A stretch of 16,284 nucleotides of DNA. Source: Acidobacteriaceae bacterium (GTDB taxonomy: Bacteria; Acidobacteriota; Terriglobia; Terriglobales; Acidobacteriaceae). Positions 14,422 through 16,284 of the stretch are shown here, in pieces. The first letter of the stretch is position 1; every line of letters begins with the position of its first letter. The stretch lies in the NCBI GenBank assembly GCA_003152795.1, contig PMBA01000282.1, positions 5,018 through 21,301 on the forward strand, written 5' to 3'. The position numbers and the translations under genes are program-made. The notes under the pieces were generated by a model that worked only from the letters and a program-made list of their open reading frames with translations, did not search any database and was not told the origin of the DNA.

Positions 14422-15996
14422 ATGGATCGACGCACCTTCTTGAAATCCGCCACTGCAACAGGACTCACAGTAGGTCTGCTCAAGGCCAGCGCCAACGCCT
14501 CCATACCCGAACACAACTGGGACAAATACGATTGGGGATCAGGGCCTGCGGTCCCCGACCGGCTTTATCAGGGGCCGTTCCCACAGTACGGTCCCTGCGC
14601 GGTTGTTCCCGAGAGCGATGTCTCGATGATTACTTCGCCGTCCCGGGAAATCGTCAGCAATTACGGCATGGGTCTCATCGCTTATCTTTCCGACGATACC
14701 GGACCGCTCAGTATCCCCGGTCAAACCCAGGAACGAACTCTGGAGGATCTCGTCAAGCTACCCTTCGTGCAGAAGGTCTATCTCCGTCCAAACTGGCGCG
14801 AGGTGCAGAAGCAGCCAGGCCGGCTCGACTTCGCGGAGTGGTGGAAAATCGCCTTCGAATTGGCTCGCCGCTACGACAAGCCCATCGGGTTCCGCGTCCA
14901 GTTGGAGAATCCCGACGTTCCCGATCCGGGGATGCCGGACTTTCTCCTTAACAAGGTTCCCTACGTAAAGCTCAAAGGCGAGTGGAAGGGTAACCCGGCG
15001 GAAATGCGCTACAAGAAGGATAACCGCGTGCCGCGCTACGATCACCCGGCGTATCAGGCAGCGTTTCGCGAATTGAATGAGCTGCTGGCCGCCGAACTCA
15101 ACGGTCATCCGCAGATCGAGTTCATGGATACCATGATGTACGGCTTTTGGGGCGAAGGGCACACCTGGCCCTACGAGGGCAATCCGTTCCCCAGCCAGTT
15201 GGTTGCGGAACAGACATGGGCGTCCATGTTCGAGACGCAACTTGAACACTGGACTAAAGTCCCGCTGGCGACGAATACTCAGCCCGACTTCAGCAACGTG
15301 GGCAACGCCGACATGCTGGATCGTACGATGCGCACCGGCAACTGGCTACGTACGGATACGATTTTCATTGAGAATACTCAGATTGAAGCATTGAGCTACC
15401 GTCCGCTGTGGGCTGCGGCGATCTGCGAAGTTGGTTTCACCACCGGCGATGCGAAGGAGCTTCAGATCGACGAAGATGGAATTACTTACAACGAGCAGAT
15501 CATTTCTCACGCCGCCGACGTCGGTGTCAATTATCTGTCGGTTTGGAGTTGGCATAAGCAATCGGCTCGCAGCATTTTGAGCTACTACGAGAAGTTTCCG
15601 GAGCCCATCGATGAGATGGCGCGCCAGATCGGCTATCGCATCCGCCCGTCGTTTATCTGGACTTTCAAGCGGGACGGAACTGACGGTCTGGTGATCGGAC
15701 TCGCAAACGATGGGATCACGCCCGTTCCTGGAGTGCTTCGCCTTACTGTGTTCAGTGAGGACAACAAGATCAACGTATCAGGCTGCATTGACGCCGGCTA
15801 TCCGAAGCCGACAGGCGTTCATCAAGCGATGCTGATGCTGCCAGCGGGCGTTCCATGGCAGGGTCTGCGGCTGAAGGCTGAGCTCGAAGTTAAAGGCGTG
15901 CGTCATCCGGTCCGATGGGCGTGCCGGCAGAAGGTCAATCCGGATGGCTCATTGACGCTGCGCCACAACTACAAACCTGATCAGCCGTTGGTGTGA
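14422..15996 (+). CDS. Tat-exported glycoside-hydrolase-like TIM-barrel protein
   Basis: A 524-aa protein with a twin-arginine signal (MDRRTFLKSA, then a hydrophobic stretch to about 27), so it is exported folded. The middle resembles beta-galactosidase-like/DUF4832-type TIM barrels. A segment YLRPNWREVQKQPGRLDFAE (120-139) is typical of an early barrel strand of clan-A hydrolases. GFWGEGH (241-247, Glu245) is a candidate acid/base region, IFIENTQIE (314-322, Glu317) a candidate nucleophile strand, and YLSVWSW (371-377) a late strand. The last 110 or so residues look like a beta-sandwich. Family assignment is from motif pattern only and the substrate is unknown. ATG 14422 is chosen because GGAGAG lies five bases upstream and the Tat motif begins there; upstream in-frame starts add a sequence with no signal character. 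It is the only complete gene of the tRNA-bounded islet. Confidence 0.7.
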   Translation: MDRRTFLKSATATGLTVGLLKASANASIPEHNWDKYDWGSGPAVPDRLYQGPFPQYGPCAVVPESDVSMITSPSREIVSNYGMGLIAYLSDDTGPLSIPGQTQERTLEDLVKLPFVQKVYLRPNWREVQKQPGRLDFAEWWKIAFELARRYDKPIGFRVQLENPDVPDPGMPDFLLNKVPYVKLKGEWKGNPAEMRYKKDNRVPRYDHPAYQAAFRELNELLAAELNGHPQIEFMDTMMYGFWGEGHTWPYEGNPFPSQLVAEQTWASMFETQLEHWTKVPLATNTQPDFSNVGNADMLDRTMRTGNWLRTDTIFIENTQIEALSYRPLWAAAICEVGFTTGDAKELQIDEDGITYNEQIISHAADVGVNYLSVWSWHKQSARSILSYYEKFPEPIDEMARQIGYRIRPSFIWTFKRDGTDGLVIGLANDGITPVPGVLRLTVFSEDNKINVSGCIDAGYPKPTGVHQAMLMLPAGVPWQGLRLKAELEVKGVRHPVRWACRQKVNPDGSLTLRHNYKPDQPLV

Positions 15997-16015
15997 AGGC
16001 AGAGGAGTAATGTGC

Positions 16016-16083
16016 ATGAAAGTTTCAACCCTGGTTATGCCTGAACACAGAGCGGAAAGCACGGCAGGCAACTTATTGAAAAT
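16016..16083 (+). pseudogene. Possible truncated 5' end of a second islet gene
   Basis: GAGGAG (16002-16007) is well placed for the ATG at 16016, 20 bases after the hydrolase stop. The frame begins MKVSTLVMPEHRAESTAGN and then runs antisense into the tRNA-Arg at 16084, where the translation is the familiar false product of a tRNA. Either this is the leftover start of a cargo gene cut off at the tRNA junction, or a chance Shine-Dalgarno. The continuation past 16083 is not a real protein. Confidence 0.25.
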
Positions 16084-16160
16084 TGGTGCGCCCGGAGAGA
16101 TTCGAACTCCCGACCTACAGCTCCGGAGGCTGCCGCTCTATCCAGCTGAGCTACGGGCGC
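16084..16160 (-). tRNA. tRNA-Arg (anticodon CCG)
   Basis: Read on the minus strand, the acceptor GCGCCCG (16160-16154) pairs with CGGGCGC (16094-16088). The D-arm GCTC/GAGC, the anticodon stem GCAGC/GCTGT with loop CTCCGGA (anticodon CCG, reading CGG), and the T-arm GGGAG-TTCGAAT-CTCTC are all present. Discriminator A and an encoded CCA (16086-16084) follow, then ATTTT. The structure is complete, with only normal G-U pairs, so the gene should be functional. Its 3' 47 bases are repeated at 14113-14159. Confidence 0.97.
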
Positions 16161-16174
16161 ACGGTGGTATTGCA

Positions 16175-16204
16175 AGTGTACATCGAGGGCCAGCAACGCC
16201 TCAA
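16175..16204 (-). promoter_or_regulatory. Candidate promoter of tRNA-Arg
   Basis: On the minus strand, TTGAGG (16204-16199) and TACACT (16180-16175) are separated by 18 bases, each with four of six consensus matches. Initiation would fall about eight bases before the mature tRNA 5' end. Plausible but read by eye only. Confidence 0.4.
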
Positions 16205-16241
16205 CGGGCGGGAGCGCCGGGTAGTGTCTCAGTTTAACGAA

Positions 16242-16284
16242 ACCTTAACCACGAAGGGCACGAAGGAGAACCTTGAAACTAAAA
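16242..16284 (+). other. CACGAAGG repeat and possible start of the next gene at the window edge
   Basis: Two ACGAAGG units ten bases apart (about 16253-16268) follow a TTAACC, resembling a short dispersed repeat often met in intergenic soil-bacterial DNA (recollection, not checked). AAGGAG (16263-16268) lies four bases before a TTG at 16273 that could begin a gene (M-K-L-K) continuing beyond the window. Too short to judge. Confidence 0.25.

Larger units (their letters stand above)
14113..16083. mobile_element. Putative tRNA-Arg-integrated islet (about 1.97 kb, no integrase)
   Basis: The segment between the intact tRNA-Arg and its 3' fragment has the geometry of an element inserted at the tRNA 3' end by a tyrosine recombinase. 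The direct repeat runs from anticodon loop to CCA, the gene is restored at one end, and cargo lies between. Only one complete gene (14422-15996) is present. No integrase, excisionase or replication gene is seen, so this would be a deletion remnant or a non-autonomous islet. A simple tRNA duplication followed by decay would also give a fragment, but less easily one that starts at the anticodon loop and ends exactly at CCA. The repeat is seen in the sequence; the mobile origin is inferred. Confidence 0.55.

Noticed and set aside
14160..16083. Integrase or excisionase remnant in the islet
   Set aside because: No tyrosine-recombinase motif or any other recombinase-like translation was found on either strand between the two tRNA copies.

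Overview
The window looks like chromosomal DNA of an Acidobacteriota soil bacterium (Terriglobia-like). The evidence is the gene set: a VWFA-related protein of the kind expanded in that phylum, two very large Oar-like TonB-dependent receptors with N-terminal carboxypeptidase-regulatory domains, and a sulfatase-fold protein fused to TPR repeats. The DNA is GC-rich and several starts are GTG or TTG. The phylum call is inference from gene families; no rRNA or marker gene is present.

Layout. (1) 7-948: exported VWA protein, followed by a 324-base gene-free leader. (2) 1273-4854 and about 5130-8828: two tandem Oar-like outer-membrane receptors, separated by a strong intrinsic terminator and 200-odd bases of gene-free DNA. 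(3) 8944-10917: exported alkaline-phosphatase-superfamily 'sulfatase' with a C-terminal TPR domain, close behind the second receptor. (4) 11035-12114 (minus): an unrecognised protein made of an internally duplicated helical module and a C-terminal ladder of short beta motifs. (5) 12405-12728 (minus): a small ABM-like dimeric alpha/beta barrel protein whose 3' end merges into a 14-bp tandem repeat and then a minus-strand terminator. (6) 12932-13693: a secreted trypsin-like serine protease, divergent from the ABM gene. (7) 13719-14099 (minus): a small three-helix membrane protein. (8) 14113-16160: a compact islet. An intact tRNA-Arg(CCG) (minus) lies at the right end and an exact 47-bp copy of its 3' part lies at the left end in the same orientation. 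Between them is a single complete gene, for a Tat-exported glycoside-hydrolase-like protein.

How the genes may work together. Receptors plus an exported hydrolase suggest capture and processing of sulfated, phosphorylated or polymeric nutrients at the envelope. This is inferred from position only. The rest of the window is a set of independent small transcription units.

The most notable structure is the tRNA-bounded islet of about 1.97 kb. It has the geometry of a tyrosine-recombinase integration product (repeat running from the anticodon loop to the CCA, direct orientation) but carries no integrase. It also holds what may be the cut-off 5' end of a second cargo gene, next to the tRNA. The second notable item is the modular repeat protein at 11035-12114.
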